Source: Henricia sp. BOLD:AAB3569
Taxonomy: Eukaryota > Echinodermata > Asteroidea > Spinulosida > Echinasteridae
Direction: 5' to 3'
DNA: 64,000 bases
NCBI GenBank assembly: GCA_037783545.1
Contig: JBBELK010000370.1
Location: forward strand, 1,240,001-1,304,000
This document shows positions 12,902 through 24,944 of the stretch, piece after piece. Under the pieces are notes generated by a model. The model did not search any database and was not told the origin of the DNA. It worked only from the letters and a program-made list of their open reading frames with translations. Both the position numbers and the translations under genes were made by a program. The stretch's first letter is position 1; each line of letters begins with the position of its first letter.

Positions 12902-14938
12902 GGCACATACCCATACTGACTGCAGAACATGATTCGAACCAGGGCCACAGAGATGGACGGCAAGGAAACCAATTCAAGTTTTTAATGACCTCCGTCTAAA
13001 GGACTATCGCCGATTTTGACTTTTATAAACAAGGTAATCTCCTCAAACTAATGTTACTTCTCACTTCAATTCCACACAACCAAATCAATATCTGAATTTC
13101 TGATCCAAGTTCCGCGTGCTCTAATGCAAACTAATAAATTTGACAAATTAAACGCGGGAACAGCGTTAATTAAAACCGCAGACATTTTAATATACTCGCA
13201 ATCCACGTGTTTACGACGTGCATTGGCACTAAAAAGCGTCAAGTTCACTGTTCTCTTCCTCTATAAAATATAACTCCCTTGCGCCCTGAACAACGACAAT
13301 ACCATTTTTACGAGTGCCAAAATTAGACAGTCGCGTGTGGGTGTTACAGCAGACTAGCAACTTGTTCGTCATGGGGATGAGTGAGCATATTGTCGGTACC
13401 ACAACAGCGACAATTTCCTGCTAATTGAGACGGGAGAGGTGGTCTCTTGAACACTTGAAACTGCAGTCTCCAACTATGATCTGTCTCCTATACGCGCGCT
13501 CTCAAGTCCTTCCGAAGGGCACTTAATTTATAACACGTACGTTGGTCAACGTTCTCAAGTGTTGCCTTCTAGAAAAATAAACGGCGCTATATACCTCTAT
13601 GTGTGATCACACTGCAAAAACTGTGGTGTTAAATTAACACCAGTGGTGTTGTCTTATATAGATAATCAGCTCTATGCTCCCTGGATCTGTGTTAAAATGT
13701 CATGGCGTGCTATGGGACTCGAACCCTCGACCTCCTGCTGTCTTGGTCGATGTGACCGGCTTACCGGTTCGAATCATTTAGGCCTACTGTGCTGATATGT
13801 AAATAACGTCTGGGAAGAGAGCTATTCCCCATTTAAACAAATGAGATACCATCTTATCCCAGGATGAGAGTATAGACTACTAAAGTGTGACGTCAGTTGC
13901 CAGGGTAACTGGATCTAAACATTCACTGATAATATAAAACACCCGTTGCTGAAGTGCATGGAAACAGTTCACTGGTTTTAGTGTAGAGCCATGAACTTTA
14001 GCAATACACCATAAGGGTCATTCCCAACATTTGGGGTCCAAAAGTGTGACATGCTTTTAATGATTTTCAAGAGTGTTTAGTGATTGAAAGTGGTTTTCCA
14101 GTAGAAAATATATTTTTTTATTTCCATAAATGCCACCTAAATTTAACGTTTGTGTGTGGATAAGGCACCAAGGTTAATGCAAACTCATTCTACAGCTAAT
14201 TTTCATTGGCGTAGGTAACCCGGGATCAAAATTCCTATTCAATATAATGGAACAAATTATGAGCCTTTATGGTCTTTTGTTTCAAATATTTGTCAGTAAT
14301 CACGGAACAAAATATTCAAGAAATTGGTGCTGTCCCCTGTAATCACAGACCACAGTCTAAAATGATAATCTGTGATCATGAGTGGCAATTTATGATGCAC
14401 AGAGTGTTGATACATAACTGGGACACCAAAGTTTTGGACCCCTAATTTTGGGAATTTCCCACAAGTGTGCTTTATTACAAGTGAATAAAATCTAAGATTT
14501 CTGGACGGCATTGCAAACCGTACATCTTTGTTTCCATTGTTAAACACCCTTCTTGCCGTCCACAAACTAAAGACAACATTACTATACATGTGATTCCAAC
14601 CGTCAACATTTCGTCCACCTAGCCAACATGCTCATATCTTGGATTAGGCTGCTTCATGTATTTGCGTAGCCAAACGACCTTCAGATCATAAAGCAAATAC
14701 AAAGGACGAACTAGTTTACACTATTCACGAGATTTTCTGTTTTTCCGGGTGATTTGAAGTGACAAGTACCAAAAACAAATCCTTCAAAATCTTTTGACCA
14801 CAAACAAAACAGTTTTATAGATTATTTTGGGACAGAAGCCCCGACCATATGCCCGCTCGTGAACTTGTTTTACTGTCGATTTAATGTAATAGGTATTTGT
14901 CCTTGTTATGACACCATTGTTATTGTACTTTTATAGAT
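12902..14938. other. Intergenic, no gene seen
   Basis: Contains a tRNA-like box B on the minus strand (GGTTCGAGTCC near 13712) and the palindrome GGTGTTAAATTAACACC (13625-13641), both probably parts of dispersed elements. No gene supported. Confidence 0.45.
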
Positions 14939-14969
14939 TTGCCATTTTCCCACGTACAATTTCACCGTG

Positions 14970-15730
14970 CAAGGGAATTCTGCGCAGCGAACGCGACGCG
15001 GGGTGAGTGGGTCGGCATAGTGCCGATCAGACATGCCGTGGGTCCCCGGGCGGCCGACCGCGTGCAGCTTGCTGGATCGTGCCGAAGGAAGGCCGTTTGG
15101 TTCGGTCAGCTTCCTGGAACACCTGGAACATTTTCCCAGTTATCATTACCTTATTTTGGTTATCAATGTATAGCACAGGTCCAAACGAGAAAAGAATAAT
15201 ATTTTAATTCGTGTTTGAGTGCAGAACACAGGATAATCCCGCCCCCCTGTTTAGAGGTATAGAAAAACTATTTAGATTCAAATTAAGATTGTTTTCCATG
15301 TAAACACACATTTTGGAATCTCGCGGAAATTCCATTGAGCTTGGCTGCTCCTCTCTGAATGTTGGATTGCACAGACGAATATCGATGAAAACCTTGTGTA
15401 AATTTGAGCAGTTGAAGCGTGTACGTTTTACAGTCTGTTGGTTTTGGCGATTTGAAAACTATTACTGGACAATTCTAGTTTGTTTGGTCCCCCATAAGGT
15501 ACAAATGGATCCTCTTTTCGAATGAAAACAGGCCCACGAGCCTTTTGAAAGGAAATCGTTTTGGGCAATTCACCCTTCGTGTGCTTATCTTTAATTTCGT
15601 CACTGGTTAAGCGCGACTGTCCCGGTCCGAGCGGGCCGATCGATGAGCCATACACTGTAAAATCCGCGTCGTTCCCCCGCCAACAGAAGGCCATTGTGAG
15701 CGTTCGATCGATGCCATCGATTTGGTGCTC
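14970..15730. other. GC-rich patches upstream of Ptf1a
   Basis: Two islands (about 14970-15125 and 15600-15730) stand out from AT-rich surroundings. The second contains repeated ATCGAT words. A minus frame (15694-15428, MAFCWRGNDADFTVYGSSIG and on) looks mildly protein-like but overlaps equally long frames on the other strand. No exon boundaries are convincing. Confidence 0.3.
15120..15138 (+). promoter_or_regulatory. PTF1-like composite site (E-box + TC-box), far upstream of Ptf1a
   Basis: CACCTG (15120-15125), five bases (GAACA), then TTTTCCCAG (15131-15139). The PTF1 trimer binds an E-box next to a TTTCCCA box about one helical turn away. The spacing here is one or two bases longer than the classical elastase-type site. 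It lies about 7.2 kb upstream of Ptf1a, at the edge of a GC-rich patch (14970-15125). Mammalian Ptf1a is autoregulated through distal PTF1 sites. About one such pair is expected by chance in a window this size. Confidence 0.25.
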
Positions 15731-16599
15731 GCAATTTTCGATCGTCTTTTCCCCTCCATTTTGCAGTCCTCTTGCACGGATAGATAGAAGTGGGGTTTAT
15801 CCCAAAAAAGAGGGGTAAAAAAGAAAATGTTTCCTTTTATTCGAAACTCATTTCCAATCCCATACGCGGAAGGTTTGAATTTGAAACAAAAATAAAGTTC
15901 AATTGCGCACACAAATTATGGGAGATGCAGAAAGAGATCAAGGAGTATGAAAGGTAATTTTAATAAGCATACTTTTTTTGCCATTAGTTTCTTGGAAAAA
16001 TTACGTAACCTCCTCAGTCCACGTGACCGCCATATTCTCTTCACACAGATTTGCACACTTTTAAAAGGCACGACTGACCACTAATAATAATAGTGGATTC
16101 TTATATAGCGCACATGTCCACCCTGCTTGCGGGGTGCTCCTGGCGCTGTTGCCATTATTACCGCCGCCACTGCTCTGTTCTGTTCTGCCTGAGAAAGGTG
16201 ACTTCGGTTCTTATTCATCTCACTTTGGTTCATATTCATCTCATCATGGATGATGCGACAACAACCTTCGACTTTAAATGTCCCCACTTGTGATCGTGTG
16301 AAATGGCCTGTGAAATGGCCTGTGAAATGGCCTTTAATCTCAACGTAAGTCAGTCAGTGTCTGGGAGTATAGGATTACGATCCAATATCTGAAGGGATTA
16401 CGTGTTTTCTCCCGACACGGTTTACGTCGTGTGAACACGCCTTCTGGGCCGGCCCCACATGTTCGTTCCCACCATTTGGAGACTACGCACTCTGCGCATT
16501 TTGCAGTACCTGTAGTGCATGTCACACAGCATGGATTGATCGAGTACAAGATAAAACGAAACGGAAGGAAAGGGGTTCAGGGCGGATCTAGCGTCAATA

Positions 16600-16664
16600 A
16601 AATACAGGAATACAATGGAATTCAGGGGCTCTGACCCCTGAAATCCATTGTATTCCTGTATTTT
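16600..16664. repeat. Short strong hairpin
   Basis: AATACAGGAATACAATGGA and TCCATTGTATTCCTGTATT pair, continued by TTCAGGGGC / CCCCTGAA, with a four-base loop. About 29 bp of almost perfect stem. Confidence 0.85.
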
Positions 16665-16756
16665 AATGAGGCTGGATGCGCCACTGGGCTTACGACCAAA
16701 ATATGTTGTTAATTATCAAAGGACCAATTTTCTGTAGCCGGCAGCTGTACAGAAAT

Positions 16757-17105
16757 TAGACTGGTTCCCGTTCACATATTCCACACAGGAGAATATAAGG
16801 ACAGGTAAAGGGCGCTTCATCTTGATCTGTAATTGGTCTTCTTGGCGCGTGCGCATTGTGTTTTTTATATTTAAAAATTTGCCAAGCCCTTTGCTTTAGG
16901 CAATGTACTTTATTTACATAATTGGATATGTTCGACACAAACAGCCAAGTTACAAATGTCAATGCAAAATCTGCGCACTTACTAAAAAAATAAAAATAAT
17001 AATAACCACGTGACGGGCAGAATTCTGCCCGTCATGGCTGCCCTTCACCGATCCCTATATTTTCGCAATAAGCGAACCAATCTATAGGGATCGGGAACCA
17101 ATCTA
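16757..17105. repeat. Dispersed repeat A, uninterrupted copy
   Basis: Uninterrupted sister of 7898-8545, with the same perfect 22-bp palindrome (17012-17033) and terminal hairpin. It carries the empty SINE target. Confidence 0.9.
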
Positions 17106-17786
17106 TACAGAAATATGCCTACTGGGGTGGGGTGGGTATATATAGGGGTGGGGTGCAGGAAGGAAAAGTTGTCAGATCATGGAACGCACACCAGCTGTCT
17201 TTAAAATTTTCCTGGATGTGCATGTAATCGAAGATGGGAAAACGGGCTGTCATTTTAACCCCTTTGTGCATTTCTGTTTGGGGACCTATATAGTTTGTCG
17301 GCACACGTTTCGGTATCTGATACAATATGTAAACTCAATGAAGTTGTCTTTATAGGCCGATACGATCATGATAGAATGAACGTCGAGAGCGGTCACAGGC
17401 CAATCTATCACGATGATAGTATCACAATAGAAAACAACGCGATGATGAGAATTCTCGTCGTTCACCTATCATACTATCATGATACTATCATGATAGATTT
17501 GGGGTCACACGGACAAAATCTCGTCATTCTACTATAGAATGGAATCTCGTAATTCGTGTGACCCCGGCCTTAACATCCCTGGATACAGAAAACCACAGCG
17601 TGCTGTTAAATTAACATATAAGAACAAAATCCCGCCGCATAAAGCTAGGTTGACGACAATATACAAACGGGCGGCATCAATGTAATTTGCATCAAAAATC
17701 AATCTTAGCGGCGCTCTTTTTAATTGTTTTGCTCTTTAACCATGGCATGCGGACGACTCCGAAATCCTTTCTTTTTGAATCGGTAA

Positions 17787-17814
17787 CAGCTGTTTGACAT
17801 TTTGGGTTTTCCCT
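17787..17814 (+). promoter_or_regulatory. PTF1-like composite site with two-turn spacing
   Basis: CAGCTG (17787-17792) and TTTTCCCT (17807-17814) have centres about 21.5 bp apart, close to two helical turns, one of the spacings known for PTF1 sites. It is about 4.5 kb upstream of Ptf1a. The same chance expectation applies as for the site near 15120. Confidence 0.22.
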
Positions 17815-18584
17815 CTTATCTGGAAGTGATGCGCAACAGGATAATGGTACCTTTGTCCTTTTGCTTTGTTAATGAGTATCAGCGCCGGTTGATATTATTG
17901 ACAATAATCGTGTTTTCTAAACAATGCATGCAGACGAAATTGTGAGTTTAAAATGAAAAGTGCAATACTGAGCAGATGAGGAAATTCACACCCAAACGGG
18001 ACTTAAAGCAGAGCAAATGTATGGGATCTCCGCGGCTGTTATGCAAATTGTATCGCATACTGGGGCTCACAACATGATGACGTCACGTTTTGCTTACGTG
18101 TGAGTATTTCTATGCGAGCCTCAGGAACGAACGGGTTTGTAGGGAAATCTCAAATTATAAAGAAACTCATGATGTCATGTTGTCTTATGCCAATCGGACG
18201 CAATTCGGCAACGGGCCGTCAGAGTATGGATTAGGTTTACATGTCCCTGCTTGATTCCGTGGGTTTTCTCGCACTTCGTGACCGTGCTAAAGAACCTCTT
18301 AGATGGCTACTGGCTACGGAGAAACGGGGATTGTCGAGACGTGGAATGACCACCAACTGCATGCATGGACTGAACAATTATACAATTTAAAAAAGCGAAG
18401 TCCTATTAAAGTTTTAAATTTTAATTACACAGCCTTCATGCCTTGAACAACGTCTTGTGAAACGTCTTACAATTTATAATATGAACACATGTTGTCTCTT
18501 ATAAGGAACCGCGGCAAAGGATACAATATGGGGTGTTTCAAAATAACATGAAATATCTGTCAAACAGAATTTAAAAATTCCAAG

Positions 18585-18965
18585 TGACTTGAAATAACGC
18601 CGTTTTTGTGCCTTCCCTAGACTTGCCCAGGTCTGATTTCCCGTGTTTGGACATGTGACTGGTGGCCTGTCAAATCCCTTTTCTTCTATCACGGAAAACT
18701 TTCTCAGGAGGGCGCACTGTGCGCTGCGCGTTGCAGACCGGGCACAGGGGGGTCAGACTTGGGCAAGTCTATACACCTTGAATTATTGGCGGTCCGCCAA
18801 TATTTCGAAATATTGACAGTAATTGTTCGATAACTAAACGCTGGTCGATTTGTTTTTTGGATGTCTCATTTGAAAGCGAATAACTTTTATGTTTCTAGAA
18901 AAATATCAATTTAAAAAAACAAATTATTTGTTGAGGTGCCACACCCAAAACGCACAGACTGTTAT
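18585..18965. mobile_element. Inverted, partial copy of the 1571-2143 element
   Basis: Shares, in reverse orientation, the GCGGTCCGCCAAT palindrome, AGTAATTGTTCGATAACTAAA and GGTGCCACACCCAAA with the element at 1571-2143. Confidence 0.75.
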
Positions 18966-19578
18966 CTTTAATAGCAAGGTCATTAATTAGGCCTAATTGT
19001 TTCAGTTATATCAAAGCGACAAATCAGCAAAGTTGGTGTTTCGCATGGGACATTCTTCGGCTGAATTAACTGATACTAGGCCTACATATCACATGAAATT
19101 TGTAAAATATCACTTCAATCCAGGTCAGGCTGAATAAGCCACATAACACACGCCAGACAAGTTTCAATATTTAATGCCTGCGGCGCAGTGCGTCTATACG
19201 TATAATGTAAACCAGTTCACGTGGAATGAATTAATATGCGCAAAATAATTTCAAATTGATTAGTGCCGGACGCGGGCCAAACCAAACACATCTGCAAACA
19301 TGCTGCTTTTCCCCCATACTATTGATTTTAATCCCACGCATTTTTTGTTTTGCATTTTTGCGACACGTGCATATGTGGTAATTTCTTAGTGATTTTTAAA
19401 ATTGCGCATTTCCGCTCAGACATGAATGTTGCATACCGTTTAAAAAATACCATTATTGGCTGGATTATTTTTCTGTGTTTTGTTTTACTCTACAATGCGT
19501 TTTTTAGTATTTTGTCAATTTTTGATAATTTTTCTAGTGAATTTTTAAAATTCAGTTTGTTTATGGATTGTTACTATC

Positions 19579-19719
19579 TTAAAGGCACAGGCTCGTCAGC
19601 AATGCGCGCACGCCAAATTCGTGCCACGAAATACGCAGCTCCACGCCTTTGCTATGGAGCTGCGTATTTCGTGGCACGAATTTGGCGCGCGCGCATTGCT
19701 GACGAGCCTGTGCCTTTAA
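19579..19719. mobile_element. TTAA palindromic MITE, copy 1
   Basis: A nearly perfect 141-bp palindrome: arms TTAAAGGCACAGGCTCGTCA and, internally, CGTGCCACGAAATACGCAGC fold on each other with a tiny loop around GCCTTTGC. TTAA stands at both ends, as expected for a piggyBac-type TTAA target duplication. Other copies are at 29544, 55247, 58776 and 59384; a split copy starts near 60121. Confidence 0.9.
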
Positions 19720-21870
19720 GTGAAACAATAAGCTCTTTAAATTTTATTTCGCAATAATTGTCGTAAGTTGCGAAAATTCACACACAATTTTCATTCAAAT
19801 AAATAAAGACCACTTAATTATTTTGACAGATAATACCACAGCAAATGATGAAAACAGTACGTCAAAATTTTACATTTGGAACAAATTGCCATGGTTCATA
19901 AACTATTAATGTTGTCCAGTGTTAATGACACTATAGCATTTTGTCTGTGATTGGAGCTATCCGAAATGGCGAATTTAACATTGACAAGTCTGTTTAATTA
20001 TTTCTCAGTAAAAATCACATGTCGTCTCCGTTTATAAATTTGAGGCCCGGGCTAAAACACAAATATTCATACTGTATTGAGCAATAAACGTAAACAACAA
20101 TCAGCAGCGAATATTAACAATATTTGTTTAAGAAACGTGTTACATGTAATATAAACGAGTGTGTGCTAACACGGTTGGGTAATGCACATCTTGCGCGGCG
20201 CCCGACGCGACGGAGAGACTACCTTAACATTCAATAGCGCCCTCTTTTGTCCAATACGGACAATGTGATATACCTTATTTTCTAACGTCATACAAGTTTG
20301 TTTGATTTATAGCAAAAGACACGCATGCATTACCAGCAGACAAAATTAAGAGAAACGTGGACTTGTGACCTAAATATTAATATATTCCTTATTTTAAACA
20401 GTGTCTTGTATTAAAAGTTCTCGTATTATCAGTATTCCCTGCATAAATCGAAAATATACCATTCCTCCAGTTTTTGCAGTGCATCAACTGCAATAGTTTT
20501 TTGATGGTTTGCATGTACATGTATAACTATTTTATTGTATGATTATGTTAATTAATGGTTGTGTGTGTATAAATAAACCAGAATTGAATTGAATTGAATC
20601 CAGGACGATAATCTTTTTCACGCGGAAGCGAAATAGGCCCATTGGGCAGTCGGCATCTCATGATAAACCTCTCGCAAACTGCTGACTCGGGGAGGTTCGA
20701 AGTCTCGCTATACAAGGACAAAGATGAAAACGTATTTTGTAGAAATTATATTAAAAAAGGTTACACGATTTTTGAATTGCTTCAATCCGCGCGGAAATAC
20801 ATATACACATGGGTACTTAAAGGTAGGCCTATATACCGGCCTCATATCAAAACATAGGCTTTGAAACATTTCGTAAAATTTAAACAAACAAGCACAACAA
20901 ATTAGAACACAAACAAACAAACAAAAGAGAAATGAAGAACACACAAAAATATTCAATAAAATAATTTTGTCTAAGCATCACTGTGCGCAAAGTCGCCGAG
21001 GAGCAGTTCTTAATGCTATTCCAATTTTTGCCCAAACCTTGCCCGGTCCATTGAGTTTTTAATACAGTAACCAGTGTGGTTTGCAATAAGAATCGCCTTA
21101 GCCACTTGTCTATATAGCCGGCTATATCCAACTTAGCCGGTCTGAGCTCACTGGTGTAGTCCATTGCAATCAAACCAGCCAGAAAACACCGACACATTCA
21201 TGGTATAAGTCTCGGCTGTTACGTAATTTCAAGAATGTAGGAATCCATGTTCGTATCAACACAAAGCCACTTGATGGTGTAATGCCCTTGCACACAATTT
21301 GCACTAAAGTCATACTTCGAAAGGACACTATTAAATTTGTTTTTAAAAATGCGTATCTTCACAACACTCTTCGTCTCATTTCGTCAATAATAGCAAGATG
21401 TAGCGTCATGTCTAAAATATATAGGCCTGCTCGCAACAGGCTTACATTTTAAAGACCCGTCTTAAGCAGGTTAACATGCATGGTCTTTGCAGGCCCCGCC
21501 TTAGCAAAGAGTATAGACGGGTCGTGGACCACGAAATGCAATATGCCATATAGATAGTGCTCTTTAGTCGAGGAACATTTTCTGAAAGGCCTATCATAGC
21601 AGTTGAAACGTTTTACTTAAAATAATTTCAGCCACGTAAATGCCTGCAGCTATGTTTAACTATAGTTGTAAATTTAACCAGTGTAATTTATCTGCTTATT
21701 TTTTTAGTGCGACAGAAAAATCAAGTTTGCAGCCATAAAAAAAAAGGTCAAAACTGAAATTTAAAATAAATTAAAAAGACACAGGTTTATAGAAATAAAA
21801 AGAAGTATACGAATGGTTGTACAAAGTAGGCCTGAGAGCGCAGTTCAACTTTGCAGGTCGGGTGCAAAGT
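19720..21870. other. Intergenic, no gene seen
   Basis: AT-rich DNA with several TAGGCCTA words and the palindrome TATAGCCGGCTATA near 21112. No supported feature. Confidence 0.5.
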
Positions 21871-21873
21871 AAC

Positions 21874-21881
21874 ATGCAAAT
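21874..21881 (+). promoter_or_regulatory. POU octamer upstream of Ptf1a
   Basis: A perfect ATGCAAAT octamer lies about 460 bp upstream of the Ptf1a start codon. Octamers bind POU-domain factors. An 8-mer is expected about once per 65 kb per strand by chance, so its position is suggestive only. Confidence 0.25.
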
Positions 21882-22086
21882 CATCCTATTTCACGTCCGA
21901 ACATTTTGCATCATCGTCAGTGGTTAAAATGAAAAACAATAATACTAATTACAGTAAATGGTCACCCGACATCACTTGCAATCCCGAAGACGATTACACC
22001 CTTTCATTGGACACTGAGCGCGTTAATTATGCAAACAACAAACGAATGGGCGTGTTCGGGCCGCGACTCCGGCGCGCGACGTTGGT

Positions 22087-22107
22087 CCAATCGATGCACT
22101 TGTATAA
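22087..22107 (+). promoter_or_regulatory. Candidate Ptf1a core promoter (CCAAT + TATAA)
   Basis: A CCAAT pentamer (22087-22091) is followed 12 bp later by TATAA (22103-22107), about 235 bp upstream of the ATG. A second, inverted CCAAT is at 22005-22010. The spacing between CCAAT and TATA is tighter than usual. This placement is inference from motifs alone; no transcript data were available. Confidence 0.35.
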
Positions 22108-22341
22108 CTTTGCGCGCGTGCCCCGCGCAAGTCCACTAATCACTTGAAACGGTCGGCGAAGAGGAGCCAACGACGCTCGCCCTCAACAGTCCAACAACTT
22201 CGTCTTGTTTTCGCCTTTCTCCAAAACCACTCATGTCAGTGAGAAACTGAAGTACTGCAACTGGGAATCGAATACTGAGATAATTAGTTTAGGAAAGAGG
22301 ACACGAGACTCAGAGACAGGGGCAGAAAGAGAAGGGGAACA

Positions 22342-22828
22342 ATGTTTTGGGACGCCACCATGGAGCATATCCCGCTTGAAAACCGGCAACCGTCTCTGTT
22401 CGGTGGCTACGACCGATCCCCGTTCGGTGATGTCATACCAATCCACCAGGACCACCATGGGTACGGGAGGAGGGCCTCTACCTACGAGCACGGCCACCAT
22501 CATCATCACCATCACCAAGGGCATCAGGACAGTGTCAAGCGGCGGAGGAGGAAGGCTAAATGTCCGGTACAACAGGTGCATCAGAGGCAAGCCGCCAATC
22601 TCCGGGAACGCAAGAGGATGCAATCAATTAACGATGCCTTCGAGGGGTTAAGGGAGCACATCCCAACGCTTCCCTACGAGAAGAGACTGTCGAAGGTGGA
22701 CACTCTCAAACTGGCCATTGGCTACATCAACTTTTTGGCCGAGATGGTCACTTCGGACGTCAACAGCCCGGACGGATCGCCCAGCACTGGTCAAGAACAT
22801 CAGAAGAAAGTCATCATTTGTCACAGAG
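22342..22828 (+). CDS. Ptf1a: Ptf1a exon 1: bHLH transcription factor
   Basis: Exon 1 of a pancreas transcription factor 1a orthologue. It encodes residues 1-162 plus the first base of codon 163. Seen: a histidine run at residues 52-58, a basic patch KRRRRK at 66-71, and a bHLH at about 81-136 with [20 protein letters not shown] and [16 protein letters not shown], nearly identical to vertebrate PTF1A. KVIICHRG, just before the splice, is also a family signature. Known: PTF1A dimerises with an E protein and recruits RBPJ, specifying pancreatic acinar and inhibitory neuronal fates. The donor is GGTAAGC, phase 1, joining exon 2 at 27024. The protein totals 233 residues against about 328 in human; the long acidic vertebrate N-terminus is absent. 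I used the first ATG (22342); Met7 sits in a better Kozak context (GCCACCATGG), so the start is not settled. Confidence 0.96.
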
Positions 22829-23119
22829 GTAAGCAGACCAGGAAGCTCTCCTCCCAAGAAACCAACAACATTCTTTACAACATTTTTGCAAGGACACAAC
22901 TTTGTACGTATATTGTACAATCTGCTACAATTTTAAAAAGACGGGTAAGACATCCAGTATCGTTAAAATACGAAAATGCAATTGAAAACGAGGGGCGCGC
23001 AACCGATGAATCCTTTACAAATTGGATGAACCCGCCACGAGAAAATATCACTAAATGTTATGTTATATAGATACATGTAGGACTACGTCAGAAATAGCTA
23101 AAAGCAAATCGTGTCTAAA

Positions 23120-23148
23120 AATAAAGGAGAAAAAAATTAGCTCAATAA
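23120..23148 (+). terminator. Intronic poly(A) signals after the read-through stop of Ptf1a
   Basis: Two AATAAA hexamers (23120-23125 and 23143-23148) follow the stop codon (23068-23070) that ends the open frame running from exon 1 into the intron. If the donor at 22829 is ignored, translation continues for 79 intron-encoded residues and these signals could end the transcript. This would give a 242-residue form without the C1 and C2 motifs. Confidence 0.25.
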
Positions 23149-23942
23149 AACACTTTCGCGGACTGAAAAGGAACCGATGTGTACTTTTCAAGACATAGTA
23201 TTCGATTTTATTCGGGTAGAAAATTTTGCATTTTTACATCTCGCCCCGGTTTTATATCAACATGACGAAGACATACGCACATATTACGTAAGCACTCCTA
23301 TCGATTGACACAGCCATCTGACGCAACTTTTAAAGACGAACGGATGTTATCATACTTTAGTTATTAACAACCTTACAAATTTGTCAGAAAATAGCCATTT
23401 GAAAATGAAATACGGGACATCTTTTTTGTTTTTGATGGGCGTGTGCCAGACAACGTATATCGACTAGCCTATATAGTACATTTCCGTGTAGAGGTGTGTG
23501 AAAACTAATTTGTCGTCCTGCGTTGATTTGCACGCAAACTCCATACTGCTCACTGCATTTCAAATTCGGCACACCCTATATAAAACACCGTTTTCGTCTC
23601 CAATTTACTCAAAAGGGGCCCTTGCCGTATTTTCGGCAGTCCGTTTGCCCACCGAAGCTCTATTTGCCTACACACCGGTCCTGGAAAATAAAGCGATCAG
23701 GGGATGTTTACTTCATCGATCGTCGCGCCACGTCGCCACGGCCCTCAGGCCGTGCACGAATCATTTCATTATACGTCTTGAAATACGTTTATGTGTAATA
23801 TCAAGATATAAGTTAAAGAAAATAATGCTATCTCATCGCTTATTCAAGAAGTACTACCAGGGTCTCTCGTATAAAAACCAGTTGCTTGCGTGCTGTACGT
23901 TACACAGATCGCAAGAAGGTAATTCCCCATATCAGGTTTTTA

Positions 23943-24088
23943 ATAGAGCTTCTGCACCGGCGGCCATGACAGGGGCAGGTTTTCTTATTTAAATGATGTG
24001 ACAATGGAACCACAAAGCACCTACTCATGCTTGACACACAGTGACAATGTGACTGTACACTGTCATGGCCGCCGTGCAAAGGCTCTAT
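23943..24088. mobile_element. ATAGACC hairpin MITE, copy in the Ptf1a intron
   Basis: Third, more diverged member (ATAGAGCTTCTGCACCGGCG and complement) sharing the TATTTAAATGATGTGACAA core. Confidence 0.85.
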
Positions 24089-24923
24089 TCGCCAACATTT
24101 CCCCAAACAGCACTAGCCCGCCCCTCCCCTCTGTCATCTTCAAACCCATGTCCCCGTTCCAGAACAGATCAATCCTCACTAATCCCCTGTCTTTGGGCTT
24201 CATAGTGTGCCATTTAGAGTACATGTACAGTTTATCTATGCATCTTCTTTGTTCGAACGTAGCTGCAATTAAAAACAGGCGGCGCTACACCCATCCATTC
24301 CACCCCAACCGGCCAGCATGTCAAAGCCTTCTCGCTCACGCTATTTCTGAAAAAAAGCATTCGCCGACATGACACAATATTTTACAAAAAAATGATGAAT
24401 TGTGTCGTATTTATTCTTTGGAAATCCCGCATGCAGACTGCCGTCCATTGTGTGGGATATCCTGGAGACAAATTCAGCAATGTTGGTACAATGGGGGCTG
24501 GGTGGGTTTGGGGAGGCGTTGAGTTCACGAGGGGTGGTTGTGTTTCAGTATATACGGGGTTGTTAAAGTCACCGTTAACGGCGCGCCAAGCATCAATGCT
24601 GATGAATTTAAAGTTCTGAGCATTGTGATAAAATTAGTTTACAAATTCTGCAGATGGATGGGCTTCAATGGACTTAATCTGCTCTGTAGTTTTTAGCAAA
24701 CTGTTGTTAAATTTTTCCAGAGAGATCTCGTTACATTAATGTGGGGGTCGGAGAAGCGAACTTATATACCATTGCTTTCCTGTTGTTTTATAATTTTTTT
24801 AAATATTATGTGTTGTTGAAGCTTTTTTGTTTTTTTGTCGTTACGTATAATTATGTTTTACCCTGCTATAAGTCGTCAACGTGCGGTGTAAATACTAAAA
24901 CGGGAAAACATCAAAAGGGGCGC

Positions 24924-24944
24924 GGGGGGGGGGGGGGGGGGGGG
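24924..24944 (+). repeat. Run of 21 G in the Ptf1a intron
   Basis: Uninterrupted homopolymer of G, likely length-variable and able to form G-quadruplex structure. Confidence 0.9.

Noticed and set aside
13612..13790. Functional tRNA gene on the minus strand
   Set aside because: A box B is present, but no acceptor stem or box A at the right distance; more likely a SINE or decayed element.
19350..19757. 135-codon plus frame
   Set aside because: Its C-terminal half is the TTAA palindromic MITE, so it is not a host gene; similar frames occur over other copies (55191-55456, 58648-59013).
22231..22623. 130-codon minus frame over Ptf1a exon 1
   Set aside because: Antisense shadow of the GC-rich Ptf1a coding exon; its methionine/valine runs are the complement of the histidine tract.
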